From Candidatus Avimuribaculum pullicola (lineage in GTDB: Bacteria; Bacteroidota; Bacteroidia; Bacteroidales; Muribaculaceae): 64,000 nt of DNA. Shown piece after piece: positions 35,728 to 44,553 of this stretch. The position numbers and the translations under genes are program-made. Position 1 is the stretch's first letter. Each line of letters begins with the position of its first letter. The DNA is taken from positions 50,018 through 114,017 of the forward strand of contig DVKC01000041.1 in the NCBI GenBank assembly GCA_018716295.1, given 5' to 3'. The notes below the pieces were generated by a model, which saw only the letters and a program-made list of their open reading frames with translations, was not told the origin of the DNA and searched no databases.

Positions 35728-36441
35728 TTACTGTATTTTGCGGTATTCAAAAGTGAGGCATACCATATCGACACTCAGGTATGGGTTATCCACCATATAA
35801 TATCCGGTAGTATGTGTTTCACCGAGGTTCAATGGATATGTGCTGTTGCCCCAACTTAATAATATATGGTCTTCGGCTACTTCAAGGACTTTCAATTCCA
35901 CGAATTGTAATTCTTGGGCTGTGATTGATTTGCCTTCGTGTAAATCACTGAAATTGACAGTCAAAATGTCCTCGTAGCTTCCAGCTATCGTCATATCTTG
36001 CGTTCGGTGCTTGATTGTGATTTTAAGTTCGATAGGCGGATATTTCTCTGTGTCGGATTGTTGATTTTGTGTGTCTTTTTCGGGATTTAAATGTTGGTCG
36101 GCATATTGCAAGTCATCAATACAGTTGGCCAAGATGCCGCGAACGGTTTCTTTGTCTTGGTCGTCGATTTTATATATTTCAGTAGCCAGGTTGAATTGTT
36201 TCGTGATATTAAACATCAATGTGTCATCTTCTTCTACACCTCGGCTTTGGGCAAATTCTTTAAGGTGAAAAGGAAGTACAGCAAGGATAAATTCCCATGG
36301 AGTTGCCGCATCATCGTCATATTTTGTAATTCGCTCGATGTCACGGTAGATTTTCGAAAGATGTTCATTGATGGTGCATACTTGTCGGCCGTTTATGCAA
36401 TGACAATATTTCGCGGTAGTGGGGGAGTCGTTGTTTTCCAT
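35728..36441 (-). CDS. Hypothetical protein, 237 residues
   Basis: There is no signal peptide or membrane segment. The N-terminal 30 residues include a Cys/His cluster (KYCHCINGRQVC). Residues 35-120 are helical (WEFILAVLPFHLKEFAQS). After a Gln/Asp linker, the C-terminal half is beta-rich and ends with a motif-poor sandwich-like region (SYPLNLG, GYYMVDNPYLSVDM). I do not recognise the family. It has a good promoter and looks like a normally expressed single gene beside the tRNA cluster. Confidence 0.6.
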   Translation of the reverse strand: MENNDSPTTAKYCHCINGRQVCTINEHLSKIYRDIERITKYDDDAATPWEFILAVLPFHLKEFAQSRGVEEDDTLMFNITKQFNLATEIYKIDDQDKETVRGILANCIDDLQYADQHLNPEKDTQNQQSDTEKYPPIELKITIKHRTQDMTIAGSYEDILTVNFSDLHEGKSITAQELQFVELKVLEVAEDHILLSWGNSTYPLNLGETHTTGYYMVDNPYLSVDMVCLTFEYRKIQ

Positions 36442-36486
36442 TGATGTGTAGGTTTAATTGTTGTTCAATCTATTGGTTAGCCAACG

Positions 36487-36516
36487 CAAATATACAAATT
36501 TTGGGCAACAATCAAA
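36487..36516 (-). promoter_or_regulatory. Promoter of the hypothetical gene at 35728-36441
   Basis: Minus strand: TTTG (complement of 36513-36516), an 18-base spacer, and TATATTTG (complement of 36487-36494). The start near 36480 leaves a leader of about 40 bases. Confidence 0.55.
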
Positions 36517-36545
36517 TTTTAAATGGGAAAAAGATGGGCAAAAGG

Positions 36546-36649
36546 CACGGTTCTTCCATTTAAACTCAAATCGTCATTAGAATAAGCCTCTCCGGGGGCA
36601 ATTTTACATATACCATTAAGCACCATTGGGGGTAAATAAAAGAGCCCTG
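36546..36649. mobile_element. Palindromic miniature element, short diverged copy (104 bp)
   Basis: The left end CACGGTTCTTCCATTTA matches the complement of the right end (TAAATAAAAGAGCCCTG) at 13 of 17 positions. The inner segment AACTCAAATCGTC, the central GCC/GGC region and CCATTGGGGGTAAAT match the copy at 45725-45826 in inverted order. The flanks (GGCAAAAGG and AAAATGTCG) show no target duplication, so this is probably an older insertion. Confidence 0.7.
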
Positions 36650-36709
36650 AAAATGTCGATTATAACAACAAAGGCTGTAATGCAATGCGCATCACAGCCT
36701 TTTGTCTTG

Positions 36710-36793
36710 TGTCCGAAATGAGACTCGAACTCACACGAGCGAAAGCTCACTACCCCCTCAAAGTAGCGCGTCTACCAATTCCGCCATCCGGAC
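36710..36793 (-). tRNA. tRNA-Leu (anticodon GAG)
   Basis: 84 bases with a class II variable arm (GTGAGCTTTCGCTC). The acceptor GTCCGGA pairs with TTCGGAC, and the anticodon loop TTGAGGG sits on a CTACT/GGTAG stem. The discriminator is A and CCA is not encoded. Confidence 0.93.
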
Positions 36794-36800
36794 TTGTTGG

Positions 36801-36873
36801 AGCGAAAAACGGGACTCGAACCCGCGACCTCGACCTTGGCAAGGTCGCGCTCTACCAACTGAGCTATTTTCGC
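36801..36873 (-). tRNA. tRNA-Gly (anticodon GCC), copy 1
   Basis: 73 bases; acceptor GCGAAAA/TTTTCGC, anticodon loop TTGCCAA on a CGACC/GGTCG stem, T-loop TTCGAGT. CCA is not encoded. It differs from copies 2 and 3 by one base in the T-arm. Confidence 0.95.
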
Positions 36874-36929
36874 AATTTTTGCCAAATTTCAACTTTGTTT
36901 TTGGGAATCCTCGCTCGGATTACCTTTTG

Positions 36930-37002
36930 AGCGAAAAACGGGGCTCGAACCCGCGACCTCGACCTTGGCAAGGTCGCGCTCTACCAACTGAGCTATTTTC
37001 GC
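36930..37002 (-). tRNA. tRNA-Gly (anticodon GCC), copy 2
   Basis: Identical to copy 3; the same 129-bp repeat unit includes a nearly identical 56-base spacer. Confidence 0.95.
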
Positions 37003-37058
37003 AATTTTTGCCAAATTTCAATTTTGTTTTTGGAAATCCTCGCTCGGATTGCCTTTTG

Positions 37059-37131
37059 AGCGAAAAACGGGGCTCGAACCCGCGACCTCGACCTTGGCAA
37101 GGTCGCGCTCTACCAACTGAGCTATTTTCGC
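37059..37131 (-). tRNA. tRNA-Gly (anticodon GCC), copy 3
   Basis: First in transcription order, 35 bases after the -7 element at 37166. All three Gly genes and tRNA-Leu probably form one transcript. Confidence 0.95.
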
Positions 37132-37165
37132 GATTGAAGTATTGCCAAATCTCATTTAGCGAGTG

Positions 37166-37197
37166 CAAAGTTAAAGCAAAGTTTCCACTCTTGCAAA
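37166..37197 (-). promoter_or_regulatory. Promoter of the tRNA-Gly/tRNA-Leu array
   Basis: Minus strand: TTTG (complement of 37194-37197), a 20-base spacer, and TAACTTTG (complement of 37166-37173), an exact consensus match. Confidence 0.75.
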
Positions 37198-37294
37198 TTT
37201 ATGGGTAACTTTTTTTGAATTTATTTCGATTATAACGGCATTCGACGCATAAATGTGTAGAAATACTCATGGGTTGTGATGCTTTCGGTTCTTG

Positions 37295-38629
37295 TCAAAT
37301 GACCAGTCGGCCAGCGGCATAACCCATGTAAATCACTGCCGCTGTGATGTATAGAAAAATTATGTTATACAAGAAGCGGTTGTTGTTGCCTATTTCGCGG
37401 GTATTGCGCCACAGCGTGTATATACCCAGTACTGACGAGGCTACAAGAAGCCAGCACCATGCGTCGGTGTCGGTGGTAATGGCAAGCAGCCAGTTGCCAA
37501 TGTGGATTTCACCCAAGGTCGCCAATATTACAAAAACTGCCAATAATGTGGCAATAATGGTGGCAAATGTAAATCCCGACACTTTCCATGCCGTGCGGTA
37601 TCGTCCCGATTGCATGAGCAGGTAACGGCCAATTAGCGTCATGTTGAAGAAAATGGAAGCAACGAGCAGCATCAACGACAAGTCGGTATCGAAGAAAAAG
37701 AAAGGCAGTGAGAAGAGGAATATTATCAATGAATAGCGTTGCAGCAGTGGCAAGTCGAGAAATTTGCGATATAACGTGCCAGGGCTGCGCATGATTCTCG
37801 GCAGTGCCAGTATGAGCGGTATCGACCATGGAAAGATGGCAAGAATGATGTATGTAGCAAATACTCGGAGTGTTGAGGCCGGATTGGCGGGAATGTCGAG
37901 CTGCTGGCGTATGTCGAATATGGCCCATGCTGTGGCGGTATCGCCCACCAGGATATATGTCATGAGGAAAGCCGCGATGCAGGCAAGCAGCAATGCGGCA
38001 GTGATGATTGCAAAATGGCGCATTGCACGCTTGTGCGTGGCCAATAAGAATACATAGGCCAGCAAAGCAATGGATATCGGGGCGGTGGCACCGACTAAGA
38101 CGGTGGCAACAGCCGTGGAGAAAACTACAAGCCAGAATGTGCGCTTGCCGTGGTGGTGAAGCCAGTGGTATAGGCTCATCAATGCGAAAATGAACAATGC
38201 GGCAGGTATCACGACTACCGATACGTTGAAAGTCATTTGCATGACGAGTGCGCTCGACAAGAAGAGCAATGAAGCGAGGAACGATGAACTGTAGCGATCG
38301 ATGCTGCCGCCGAAGCGAAACAGGCTCAACGTGAGTGCAACCACGGCAAGTGCTCCGGGCAGCCGCAGGGTGAATGTGCCGCCAAGCATGGGCAGCAACC
38401 CGTGAATGAGCAGTGCTATATGCATGTATGCCTCGACGAAGATATTGCTTTCGTCGTCAAATATGTCGGCCAGAGAGCCGGCACCAGCCCCGCTGGCGAT
38501 GCTGTCGAGCATGATGCGTTCCTCGTTGGCAAGTGGCATGTTGTCAAGGACGGGGAAAATAATCGCCGCCACAATTGTCAATAGGAAGACAAATAATGCG
38601 ATGTCGGTACTTATCTTGCTGTGCGGCAT
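37295..38629 (-). CDS. Multi-pass membrane protein, ArnT/GT39-like
   Basis: 444 residues with about eleven to twelve predicted membrane helices and little soluble sequence. Between the first helix and the second lies NMPLANEERIML, at the place where GT-C glycosyltransferases of the ArnT/PMT type carry their catalytic acidic motif; FTLRLPGALAVVALT further matches that family. It would transfer sugars from a lipid carrier at the periplasmic face. It is shorter than ArnT and lacks the C-terminal soluble domain. Downstream of a GtrA-family gene (39-base gap), which supports a polyprenyl-linked sugar role. Confidence 0.6.
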   Translation of the reverse strand: MPHSKISTDIALFVFLLTIVAAIIFPVLDNMPLANEERIMLDSIASGAGAGSLADIFDDESNIFVEAYMHIALLIHGLLPMLGGTFTLRLPGALAVVALTLSLFRFGGSIDRYSSSFLASLLFLSSALVMQMTFNVSVVVIPAALFIFALMSLYHWLHHHGKRTFWLVVFSTAVATVLVGATAPISIALLAYVFLLATHKRAMRHFAIITAALLLACIAAFLMTYILVGDTATAWAIFDIRQQLDIPANPASTLRVFATYIILAIFPWSIPLILALPRIMRSPGTLYRKFLDLPLLQRYSLIIFLFSLPFFFFDTDLSLMLLVASIFFNMTLIGRYLLMQSGRYRTAWKVSGFTFATIIATLLAVFVILATLGEIHIGNWLLAITTDTDAWCWLLVASSVLGIYTLWRNTREIGNNNRFLYNIIFLYITAAVIYMGYAAGRLVI

Positions 38630-38668
38630 GTCTTTCTCAAATCATTGGATAAAATAGCGTGGGGCAAT

Positions 38669-39103
38669 TTATTTGAATGTCACAAATCGGTTGTAGGCAT
38701 AGTTGCTGAGCGTGTAAACTACCATGCCGATGCATACGGCGGCATATTCGCCGAATGTGGTGCTTGGAATTCCCAGAAATTCCACATCGAGTGCTACCAT
38801 CGGGTTGCGCAGCCACAGCACGGTGAGGAATTGCAGCCCGAAGCATATCAGGAAGCCTACCACGAACAGGGCTATCTCATTGCGTACACGCTTGTTGTGC
38901 GACTTGAATACCCATTTCTTGTTCCATATAAAACTGTTGATAAGGCCGGCAATATAGCCAATAACATCGGCAACCATCAGCTTGAGTCCTATGACATCGT
39001 TGCATAAATAGATGACAATGAGTGTTATGAGCGAGTTGCTTGCACCCACTATCCCATACTTGATGAGTTGCACGGTTGTTGTTTTAGCTTGTTGTTTATC
39101 CAT
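38669..39103 (-). CDS. GtrA family membrane protein
   Basis: 144 residues and four membrane helices. The family pattern is visible: LIKYGIVGASNSLITLIVIY at the start, GYIAGLINSFIWNKKWVF after the second helix, and SNYAYNRFVTFK at the C-terminus. GtrA-like proteins are thought to move polyprenyl-linked sugars across the membrane. Its start overlaps the end of the upstream UPF0126 gene by 8 bases. Confidence 0.88.
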   Translation of the reverse strand: MDKQQAKTTTVQLIKYGIVGASNSLITLIVIYLCNDVIGLKLMVADVIGYIAGLINSFIWNKKWVFKSHNKRVRNEIALFVVGFLICFGLQFLTVLWLRNPMVALDVEFLGIPSTTFGEYAAVCIGMVVYTLSNYAYNRFVTFK

Positions 39104-39740
39104 TGGTCTTTTTGTTGTTTTCTTGTTCTACATAATCGTGCATGTGTGGAATAGACCACCCGTAGCGCACCGACAGGTATCGCAGCACTATCACTGTAGC
39201 GGCACATGATATTTGCGCTACAACATCGCTGTCATCCACAAGCAGCACGAGCCAGTAAACTACTCCGCCAGCTATGCAAGCTGTGGCATACACCTCCTTG
39301 CGGAATATTTGCGGCTCCATGTTGATGAAAATGTCGCGTAGCACGCCGCCCAATGCACCTGTCATGGTACCCATGAATATGGCAGTCCACATTGGGAAGC
39401 CGAACAGCAATGTCTTCTGTATTCCTATGACTACGAATAGGGCAAGTCCTATGGTGTCGAACAGCAGGAATGTCTGGTTGAGTTTTACAAGGTATTTCTT
39501 GAATACAATGACTATTGCCAGCGACAATCCAGTCACGGCAAGGTACCAGCCACTGTTCATCCAGAATGGTGTGGTGTTGAGCAGCACGTCGCGCATCGTG
39601 CCGCCCCCGATTGCCGTCACCAGGCCTGCCGAATATGCGCCAAACCAGTCGAAACTTTTGGCGGCAGCAAGCCGTATCCCGCTGATGGCAAACGCCATGG
39701 TTCCTATTATCTCAATTATTAGCAAAAACAGGTCGTTCAT
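39096..39740 (-). CDS. Trimeric intracellular cation channel (UPF0126) family protein
   Basis: 214 residues with six to seven helices in two homologous halves. Each half carries the glycine-rich pore motif: TAIGGGTMRDVL near residue 45 and GALGGVLRDIF near residue 130. This internal duplication is diagnostic for the prokaryotic TRIC/YicG family, which conducts cations as a trimer. The Lys/Asn-rich C-terminus overlaps the GtrA start. Confidence 0.88.
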   Translation of the reverse strand: MNDLFLLIIEIIGTMAFAISGIRLAAAKSFDWFGAYSAGLVTAIGGGTMRDVLLNTTPFWMNSGWYLAVTGLSLAIVIVFKKYLVKLNQTFLLFDTIGLALFVVIGIQKTLLFGFPMWTAIFMGTMTGALGGVLRDIFINMEPQIFRKEVYATACIAGGVVYWLVLLVDDSDVVAQISCAATVIVLRYLSVRYGWSIPHMHDYVEQENNKKTNG

Positions 39741-39773
39741 AGCGAATGTGTGATTATTGTGTGTGCTGGTTGT

Positions 39774-40415
39774 TTACTCGGCGTTGGTGCTATAATATTT
39801 GCAATAAGGCCTTACGCCACACTCGTGGCACTTGGGTTTGCGTGCTGTGCACACGTAGCGGCCGTGCAGAATGAGCCAGTGGTGGGCCTTGCCGATTAAC
39901 GATTCGGGAATGTTGGCGACAAGTGTTTTCTCGGTGGCGAGTGGGTTGGGGGAATTGTCGGTAAGTCCTATGCGGTTGGCTACACGGAATACGTGCGTGT
40001 CAACCGCCATGGCCGCCTTGCCGAAAATCACCGATAAGATGACGTTGGCAGTTTTGCGGCCGACACCTGGAATGCGAGTCAATTCCTCCAGTGTGCCAGG
40101 TACTTGCCCCCCATACTTGTCAACGAGCATATTGGCCATTCCCACCAGGGCGCGGGCCTTGTTGTTTGGGAAAGTGACGCTTTTGATGTATTCAAATATG
40201 TCATCGGCGGTAGCCTTTGCCATAGCTTCGGCGGTGGGATATGCCTCAAACAGGGCTGGTGTGACCATGTTTATGCGCTTGTCGGTACATTGTGCCGACA
40301 GTATCACCGCCACTAACAATTCAAATGGCGAGCGGTAGTGCAACTCGGTTTCGGCTACTGGCACGTTGTGCTCAAACCATTCAATGACACCCTTGTATCG
40401 TTGCTTGATAGTCAT
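39774..40415 (-). CDS. nth: Endonuclease III
   Basis: 213 residues from MTIKQRYKGVIE; an ATG four codons upstream is possible. The helix-hairpin-helix LTRIPGVGRKTANVIL contains the catalytic Lys. VDTHVFRVANRIGL holds the catalytic Asp, and CTARKPKCHECGVRPYC gives the four cysteines of the 4Fe-4S cluster (C-x6-C-x2-C-x5-C); the first spacing is slightly different from that by eye. The enzyme removes oxidised pyrimidines and nicks the abasic site in base excision repair. Head to tail with the UPF0126 gene. Confidence 0.95.
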   Translation of the reverse strand: MTIKQRYKGVIEWFEHNVPVAETELHYRSPFELLVAVILSAQCTDKRINMVTPALFEAYPTAEAMAKATADDIFEYIKSVTFPNNKARALVGMANMLVDKYGGQVPGTLEELTRIPGVGRKTANVILSVIFGKAAMAVDTHVFRVANRIGLTDNSPNPLATEKTLVANIPESLIGKAHHWLILHGRYVCTARKPKCHECGVRPYCKYYSTNAE

Positions 40416-40486
40416 GATTAAAGACACACGTGTGCCGTCTTTTCCCCTTTGCAGGGTTCAACGGCACACGCATTATGTGAGTATTA

Positions 40487-41506
40487 TTAATGTACGGGTT
40501 TGAATTCTTCGAGGAAACGCACGTCGTTTTCCGAGAACATTCGCAAGTCTTTTACGCGGTACTTGAGGTTGGTTATGCGCTCAATGCCCATTCCCAAGGC
40601 GAAGCCGGAATATACGTTGCTGTCGATGCCACATGATTCAAGCACGTTGGGATCGACCATGCCGCACCCCAATATTTCGACCCAACCGGTGTGCTTGCAG
40701 AAGTTGCAGCCTTTGCCGCCACACAGGTCGCACGATATGTCCATCTCGGCCGATGGCTCGGTGAATGGGAAGTAGCTTGGGCGCAAGCGTATCTTGGTTT
40801 CGGGTCCGAACATTTCACGAGCAAAGTAGAGAAGTGTCTGCTTGAGGTCGGCAAATGTCACGCCTTTATCGACATACAAGCCTTCCACCTGGTGGAAGAA
40901 GCAGTGTGCGCGGTATGAAATGGCCTCGTTGCGATAAACGCGTCCTGGGCAAATGATTCGGATAGGGGGCTGCGTGTGTTCCATCACACGAGTCTGGACC
41001 GACGAGGTGTGCGTGCGCAGCAAAATGTCGGGGTTGCGCTGTATGAAGAATGTATCTTGCATGTCGCGGGCAGGGTGGTCGGCGGCGAAGTTCAGCGACG
41101 AGAATACGTGCCAGTCGTCTTCAACCTCTGGCCCTTCGGCAATCGTGTAGCCCAGTCGTGAGAATATGGCGATGATTTCTTCTTTGACCAACGATAGCGG
41201 GTGGCGCGTACCTATGGCACAAGGTGCGGCGGTGCGTGTCAAGTCAAGCTCGGCATTGGCATCGGCATTGTCTTCAAAGGCAGCTTTGAGTGAATTGATT
41301 TTCTCGGTGGCGAGAGTTTTCAATTCGTTCAACCGCTGGCCTATCTCGCGCTTCATCTCGTTAGGCACGTTGCGGAAGTCGTTAAACAATTGGCTGATTT
41401 CACCTTTCTTGCTCAAATACTTGATGCGGGCTGCTTCAATTTCTTCCATCGAAGAGGCCTGCAGGGCTTCGATAGCCCCTTTCAGTTCTTGTATCTTGTT
41501 TAACAT
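40487..41506 (-). CDS. pheS: Phenylalanine--tRNA ligase alpha subunit
   Basis: 339 residues from ATG 41506 (MLNKIQELKGAIEALQ), which opens the usual N-terminal coiled coil; nine residues further upstream are not conserved in character. Class II motifs are visible: HPARDMQDTFF, the motif 2 region RVYRNEAISYRAHCFFHQVEG, and the motif 3 region GFALGMGIERITNLKY. SYFPFTEPSAEMDI binds phenylalanine. The Cys pairs CDLCGGKGCNFC occur in many PheS proteins. pheT is not adjacent. It has its own consensus promoter. Confidence 0.95.
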   Translation of the reverse strand: MLNKIQELKGAIEALQASSMEEIEAARIKYLSKKGEISQLFNDFRNVPNEMKREIGQRLNELKTLATEKINSLKAAFEDNADANAELDLTRTAAPCAIGTRHPLSLVKEEIIAIFSRLGYTIAEGPEVEDDWHVFSSLNFAADHPARDMQDTFFIQRNPDILLRTHTSSVQTRVMEHTQPPIRIICPGRVYRNEAISYRAHCFFHQVEGLYVDKGVTFADLKQTLLYFAREMFGPETKIRLRPSYFPFTEPSAEMDISCDLCGGKGCNFCKHTGWVEILGCGMVDPNVLESCGIDSNVYSGFALGMGIERITNLKYRVKDLRMFSENDVRFLEEFKPVH

Positions 41507-41530
41507 TTTTTCTTGATAAAATTGTAAGTG

Positions 41531-41562
41531 CAAAATTAGTGCAAGTTGGGCGCAATTGCAAA
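41531..41562 (-). promoter_or_regulatory. pheS promoter
   Basis: Minus strand: TTTG (complement of 41559-41562), a 20-base spacer, and TAATTTTG (complement of 41531-41538). Predicted start near 41524 with an 18-base leader. Confidence 0.7.
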
Positions 41563-41641
41563 TCGTGCCAGCATGATTTTAAGTTTTGGCGAGTTGCTGC
41601 TATATTTGTTGCAATATGCACAAGCCCAGCGTGGTTGCAAA

Positions 41642-44383
41642 TTAGTGGGCGTCGAGCCAGTTGTCGGCGGCTCCGCACGAGGCGATGAGCGGTACTCGGC
41701 CCTTGTAGGCGGCTTCCATCTCGGTTTTTACAATCTCTTTCACGCGGTCTAGTTCTTCGGGAACTACGTCGAAATTGAGTTCGTCGTGTACTTGCATGAT
41801 CATTCTTGATTGCAACCCTTCTTGCTTGAACCGCCTGTAAATGTGTATCATTGCGATTTTGATGATGTCGGCAGCCGTGCCTTGTATGGGGGCATTGATG
41901 GCATTGCGCTCTGAGAAACTGCGCAAGTTGCCGTTGCGCGAGTTGATGTCGGGCAATATGCGACGACGGCCATATAGCGTGGTGACATATCCCATTTCAT
42001 GGGCATGGGCTATGCTTTGGTCGATGTAGCGTCGCACGCCGGGGAACGATGCAAAGTAGCCGTTGATGAGCTCCGTGGCTTCGGAGCGTGGTATCTCAAG
42101 CCGTTCGGACAGTCCGAATGCCGAGATGCCATATAGTATCCCGAAGTTTGCAGTTTTTGCCTTTCGGCGTTGGTCGGGAGTGACATTTTCGATAGGTTCG
42201 TGGTAGATTTTTGCAGCAGTGAGTGCATGTATGTCCTCACCGCCGAGGAATGCCGCCACCATGGTTTCGTCGCCGCTCATGTCGGCGACAAGGCGTAGCT
42301 CGATTTGCGAGTAGTCGGCCGAAAAGAATATGTTTCCCTGGGCCGGGATAAAGGCTTTGCGTATTTCGCGACCTTCGTCGTTGCGCACGGGTATGTTCTG
42401 TATATTCGGGTTGGTCGATGACAGGCGTCCTGTGGCTGTTACGGTCTGGTTGTAGGTGGTGTGTATGCGTCCAGTGATGGGGTTTATTAATTGGGGCAAA
42501 GCGTTGACGTAGGTTGATAACAGTTTGCGTATGCCTCGTAGCTCAAGTATTTTGGCCACTATGGGATGGCGGTCTTTCAACTTTGTGAGAACCTCCTCGG
42601 TGGTCGTGTATTGTCCTGTACGGGTCTTCTTGGCTTTAGGGTCGAGTTGCAAGTGTTCAAACAACACCTCTCCCACTTGTGCCGGCGAGCTTGTGTTGAA
42701 TTGCTTTCCTGCAAGTTCCATGCATTGGGCTTCGAGCAAGTCCATCTGTTGCGTCAGTTGCTGGGAGTATTCGTTGAGGGCTTTCACGTCGATGCGTACT
42801 CCGGCAATTTCCATGTCGGCAAGTACTTCGATAAGAGGGAACTCAATGTCGCATAGCAGTTTGTGCATTCCTATTTCCTCGATTTTTGCCTGTAGCATCG
42901 GTTTCAGCCGCAAGGCAAAGTCGGCTTGTTGGCACACGTGGCTGCACAATTCCTGTGGCGATAGTTGAGCAACCTCGCGGTAATTTTTGCCTTTGGGGCC
43001 GGTAAGCGATTCGATAGGTATGGTTTCGGTGTGAAGCATTATTTCGGCAAGCCGTGCGATAGTGTGGTTGGTGGTTTCGGGCTGTAGCAAGTAATGGGCA
43101 ACGGCGGTATCATAATATTTATCCGACGGCATGGTTACACCCATTCGTCGAAGCATGATGATGTCGCGCTTGATGTCGCCGCTCACGATGGCTTGGCACT
43201 TGTCTAATATTACTTGCAACGCCTGTGCAATCTTTTGGCTGTTGCTGCTGTTGACAGACAAATACGTGGCTTTGCCGTTGCCGAATGCTATTGCCACACC
43301 CATCAAGTGGGAGCGCATGGGTTCGCTGCACGATGGCATTGTGGCAAGCCCGATTTCACCCTTGGCCTGTGATGCGACACTGGCAAGGTCGGTGGCAATG
43401 TCATAGTCGGCAGTTATGGCCTGTTCGTCGGCAGTGTCGTCGCAGTCGAAAAGCGACCGTTGTGCCGCTTGTGGTTTCGTTGCTGGTGCTTGTTGTGCTG
43501 CAGTGTCGCTATTGCCAATAATTCGTGTGATGAGAGTCTTGAACTCAAGTTCCTCGAATACTTTCTTTAATGCTGCGGTATCGATAGGCGAACGTTTGAA
43601 CTGGTTTTCGTCAAAGTCGATAGGTGCATCGGTCTTGATAGTAGCGAGGAATTTTGAAAATTTTATTTGTTCGGCATTTGTTTCTACCTTGGTTTTCAAC
43701 GCGCCTTTTAGCTGTGCTGTGTTTCCAAGCAGTCCTTCGACCGAACCGAATTGCTTGATGAGCTTTATGGCAGTTACCTGTCCCACACCTGGGCAGCCTG
43801 GAATATTGTCCACTTTGTCGCCCATTAGTGCCAGAATGTCGATTACCTGTGATGGTTGCGAAAGTTCATATTTGTCGCAAATTTCTTTCACTCCGCGTAT
43901 CTCGAAGTCGCTGCCGCGCCATCCGGGTTTGAAGATGAACGTCGTGTCATCGACAAGCTGCCCGAAATCTTTGTCGGGAGTCATCATGTATGTCACGAAT
44001 CCATTTTTCCCTGCTTTTTTTGCCAATGTGCCTATTACATCGTCGGCTTCGTATCCATTGACTTCAATCACAGGGATTCGGTAGGCGTGCAGTATCTCCT
44101 TGATGTAGGGCACTGCCCGCTTTATGTCTTCGGGAGTGGCTTCCCGCTCGGCTTTGTAGGCTTCGTAAGCCTCGTGGCGGAATGTTGGGCCGGGAGGGTC
44201 GAAGCACACGGCTATATGCGATGGATTTTCCTTTGTCAGCACTTCTTGTAGAGTGTTGACAAATCCGAATATTGCCGATGTGTTCATTCCGTTTGAAGCT
44301 ATGCGGGGTGATTGTGCCATGGCATAGTAGGCCCTGAATATTAGGGCGTATGCGTCGAGCAAGAAGAGGCGTTTCTGTTCCAT
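41642..44383 (-). CDS. polA: DNA polymerase I
   Basis: 913 residues. The 5'-3' exonuclease domain (1-290) keeps its metal-binding motifs (CFDPPGPTFRH, YEADDVIGTLA, TPDKDFGQL, LMGDKVDNIPG). The polymerase domain is complete: SADYSQIELR (motif A), RRKAKTANFGILYG (motif B) and MQVHDELNFDV (motif C). In the 3'-5' exonuclease domain the first DxE motif is missing: the aligned stretch near 342-352 reads GEIGLATMPSC, while later Asp residues (GDIKRD, YYDTAVAHYL) remain. Proofreading is therefore probably lost. It fills gaps in repair and removes primers. Monocistronic. Confidence 0.95.
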   Translation of the reverse strand: MEQKRLFLLDAYALIFRAYYAMAQSPRIASNGMNTSAIFGFVNTLQEVLTKENPSHIAVCFDPPGPTFRHEAYEAYKAEREATPEDIKRAVPYIKEILHAYRIPVIEVNGYEADDVIGTLAKKAGKNGFVTYMMTPDKDFGQLVDDTTFIFKPGWRGSDFEIRGVKEICDKYELSQPSQVIDILALMGDKVDNIPGCPGVGQVTAIKLIKQFGSVEGLLGNTAQLKGALKTKVETNAEQIKFSKFLATIKTDAPIDFDENQFKRSPIDTAALKKVFEELEFKTLITRIIGNSDTAAQQAPATKPQAAQRSLFDCDDTADEQAITADYDIATDLASVASQAKGEIGLATMPSCSEPMRSHLMGVAIAFGNGKATYLSVNSSNSQKIAQALQVILDKCQAIVSGDIKRDIIMLRRMGVTMPSDKYYDTAVAHYLLQPETTNHTIARLAEIMLHTETIPIESLTGPKGKNYREVAQLSPQELCSHVCQQADFALRLKPMLQAKIEEIGMHKLLCDIEFPLIEVLADMEIAGVRIDVKALNEYSQQLTQQMDLLEAQCMELAGKQFNTSSPAQVGEVLFEHLQLDPKAKKTRTGQYTTTEEVLTKLKDRHPIVAKILELRGIRKLLSTYVNALPQLINPITGRIHTTYNQTVTATGRLSSTNPNIQNIPVRNDEGREIRKAFIPAQGNIFFSADYSQIELRLVADMSGDETMVAAFLGGEDIHALTAAKIYHEPIENVTPDQRRKAKTANFGILYGISAFGLSERLEIPRSEATELINGYFASFPGVRRYIDQSIAHAHEMGYVTTLYGRRRILPDINSRNGNLRSFSERNAINAPIQGTAADIIKIAMIHIYRRFKQEGLQSRMIMQVHDELNFDVVPEELDRVKEIVKTEMEAAYKGRVPLIASCGAADNWLDAH

Positions 44384-44469
44384 TCCTGTACGTTGTTTAC
44401 ATATTGGGCTTTAAAATTAGCATTTTTCTCCCATATAGCTGGTATTTTCATGTTGTTTTCTATTGGGCT

Positions 44470-44508
44470 ATATAAGAAAGGCTACCATGTCATCTCGACA
44501 CGGCAGCC
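44470..44508 (-). terminator. Terminator after the DUF4465 gene
   Basis: GGCTACCATGTC (44480-44491) pairs with GACACGGCAGCC (44497-44508) with two mismatches. On the minus strand it is followed by TTTCTTAT. Confidence 0.5.
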
Positions 44509-44553
44509 CCGCAGAAGTTATACAAAGTTATGTTAAATGTATCGTTTTAAGTC

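Noticed and set aside
36801..37131. Three evenly spaced near-identical units that resemble a short CRISPR-like array
   Set aside because: Each unit folds as a complete tRNA-Gly, the spacers are almost identical rather than unique, and no cas genes are near.
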